A stretch of 64,000 nt of DNA, taken from the NCBI GenBank assembly GCA_003342815.1, contig PTEX01000167.1:130042-194041 (forward strand). The letters run 5' to 3'. The translations under genes and the position numbers were made by a program. Below the pieces are notes generated by a model. That model was not told the origin of the DNA. It did not search any database and saw nothing but the letters and a program-made list of their open reading frames with translations. Positions 63,741 through 64,000 of this stretch are shown piece by piece. The DNA comes from Eudromia elegans. Its lineage: Eukaryota > Chordata > Aves > Tinamiformes > Tinamidae. The number at the start of each line of letters is the position of its first letter. Position 1 is the first letter of the stretch.

Positions 63741-64000
63741 ACGGTGAAGCCGGGAACAGAAATCCCGGCAGCTTTGCGGGAGGTTCCCGATTTTTTTTTT
63801 TTTTTTTCCCTTTCTGTTTGAGGAGCCTTTTGCGTGACGCCGCGTGTCAGAGGGGTGGGCACCGCGATTGCTTTGTCGACAGTTTTGTCTCATATAAACC
63901 CCCGGCTGGGAGTAGCGCAGAGGAGAAGGTAGTTCTGGGAACCTTTGTGCGATATTTTGAACAGAATCTACATCTGAAGAGCGTTTATGAACATGTTCTT
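63376..64000 (+). other. GTF2B: GTF2B intron 1 (start)
   Basis: The first 350 nt belong to the CpG island, then composition falls. A poly(T) run lies at about 63791-63807. Long frames on the minus strand here are GC-driven and not genes. Confidence 0.8.

Noticed and set aside
63098-63893. Minus-strand frames of 254 and 153 codons over the GTF2B promoter
   Set aside because: They overlap the CpG island and the true GTF2B exon on the other strand, and are low-complexity Arg/Ala/Gly-rich text without a homologue known to me.

Overview
The window looks like bird nuclear DNA. It holds three vertebrate genes with compact introns, CpG-island promoters and fragments of CR1, the LINE family that dominates avian genomes. 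No bacterial, viral, plasmid or CRISPR feature is present, and I recognise no endogenous retrovirus or LTR element. I cannot name the species.

Layout. From about 11.4 to 31.1 kb on the minus strand lies LRRC8B, a subunit of the volume-regulated anion channel. It has two coding exons (11382-11654 and 12542-14677, 802 residues together) and a roughly 16-kb intron leading to a CpG-island promoter near 30.7-31.6 kb. Positions 1-11.4 kb are its 3' untranslated region or flank, with two antisense CR1 tails. From 31.6 to 38.4 kb is AT-rich intergenic DNA with one assembly gap inside a poly(A) run. At 38.45-39.63 kb is an internal CR1 fragment, lying almost against the next promoter.

From about 39.7 to 61.3 kb on the plus strand lies KYAT3 (CCBL2), kynurenine aminotransferase 3, complete in 13 coding exons that join without a phase error into 453 residues. 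Intron 4 (counting the noncoding first exon as exon 1) carries a 357-bp tandem duplication with only one mismatch between copies. From 63.3 kb on the plus strand begins GTF2B (TFIIB): TATA box, CpG island, and the 17-nt first coding exon (MASTSR) with its donor. The rest of that gene lies beyond the window.

The order LRRC8B (minus), KYAT3 (plus), GTF2B (plus) matches the human 1p22 segment after inversion, except that no GBP genes lie between LRRC8B and KYAT3 here. The three genes share no pathway: one is a plasma-membrane anion channel subunit, one a PLP enzyme of tryptophan/kynurenine and cysteine-conjugate metabolism, one a general transcription factor. Their adjacency is conserved synteny, not an operon. 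I found no convincing new biological system. The items most worth a second look are an unexplained 81-nt exon-like segment just upstream of GTF2B, the near-identical tandem duplication in KYAT3, and the missing GBP interval.
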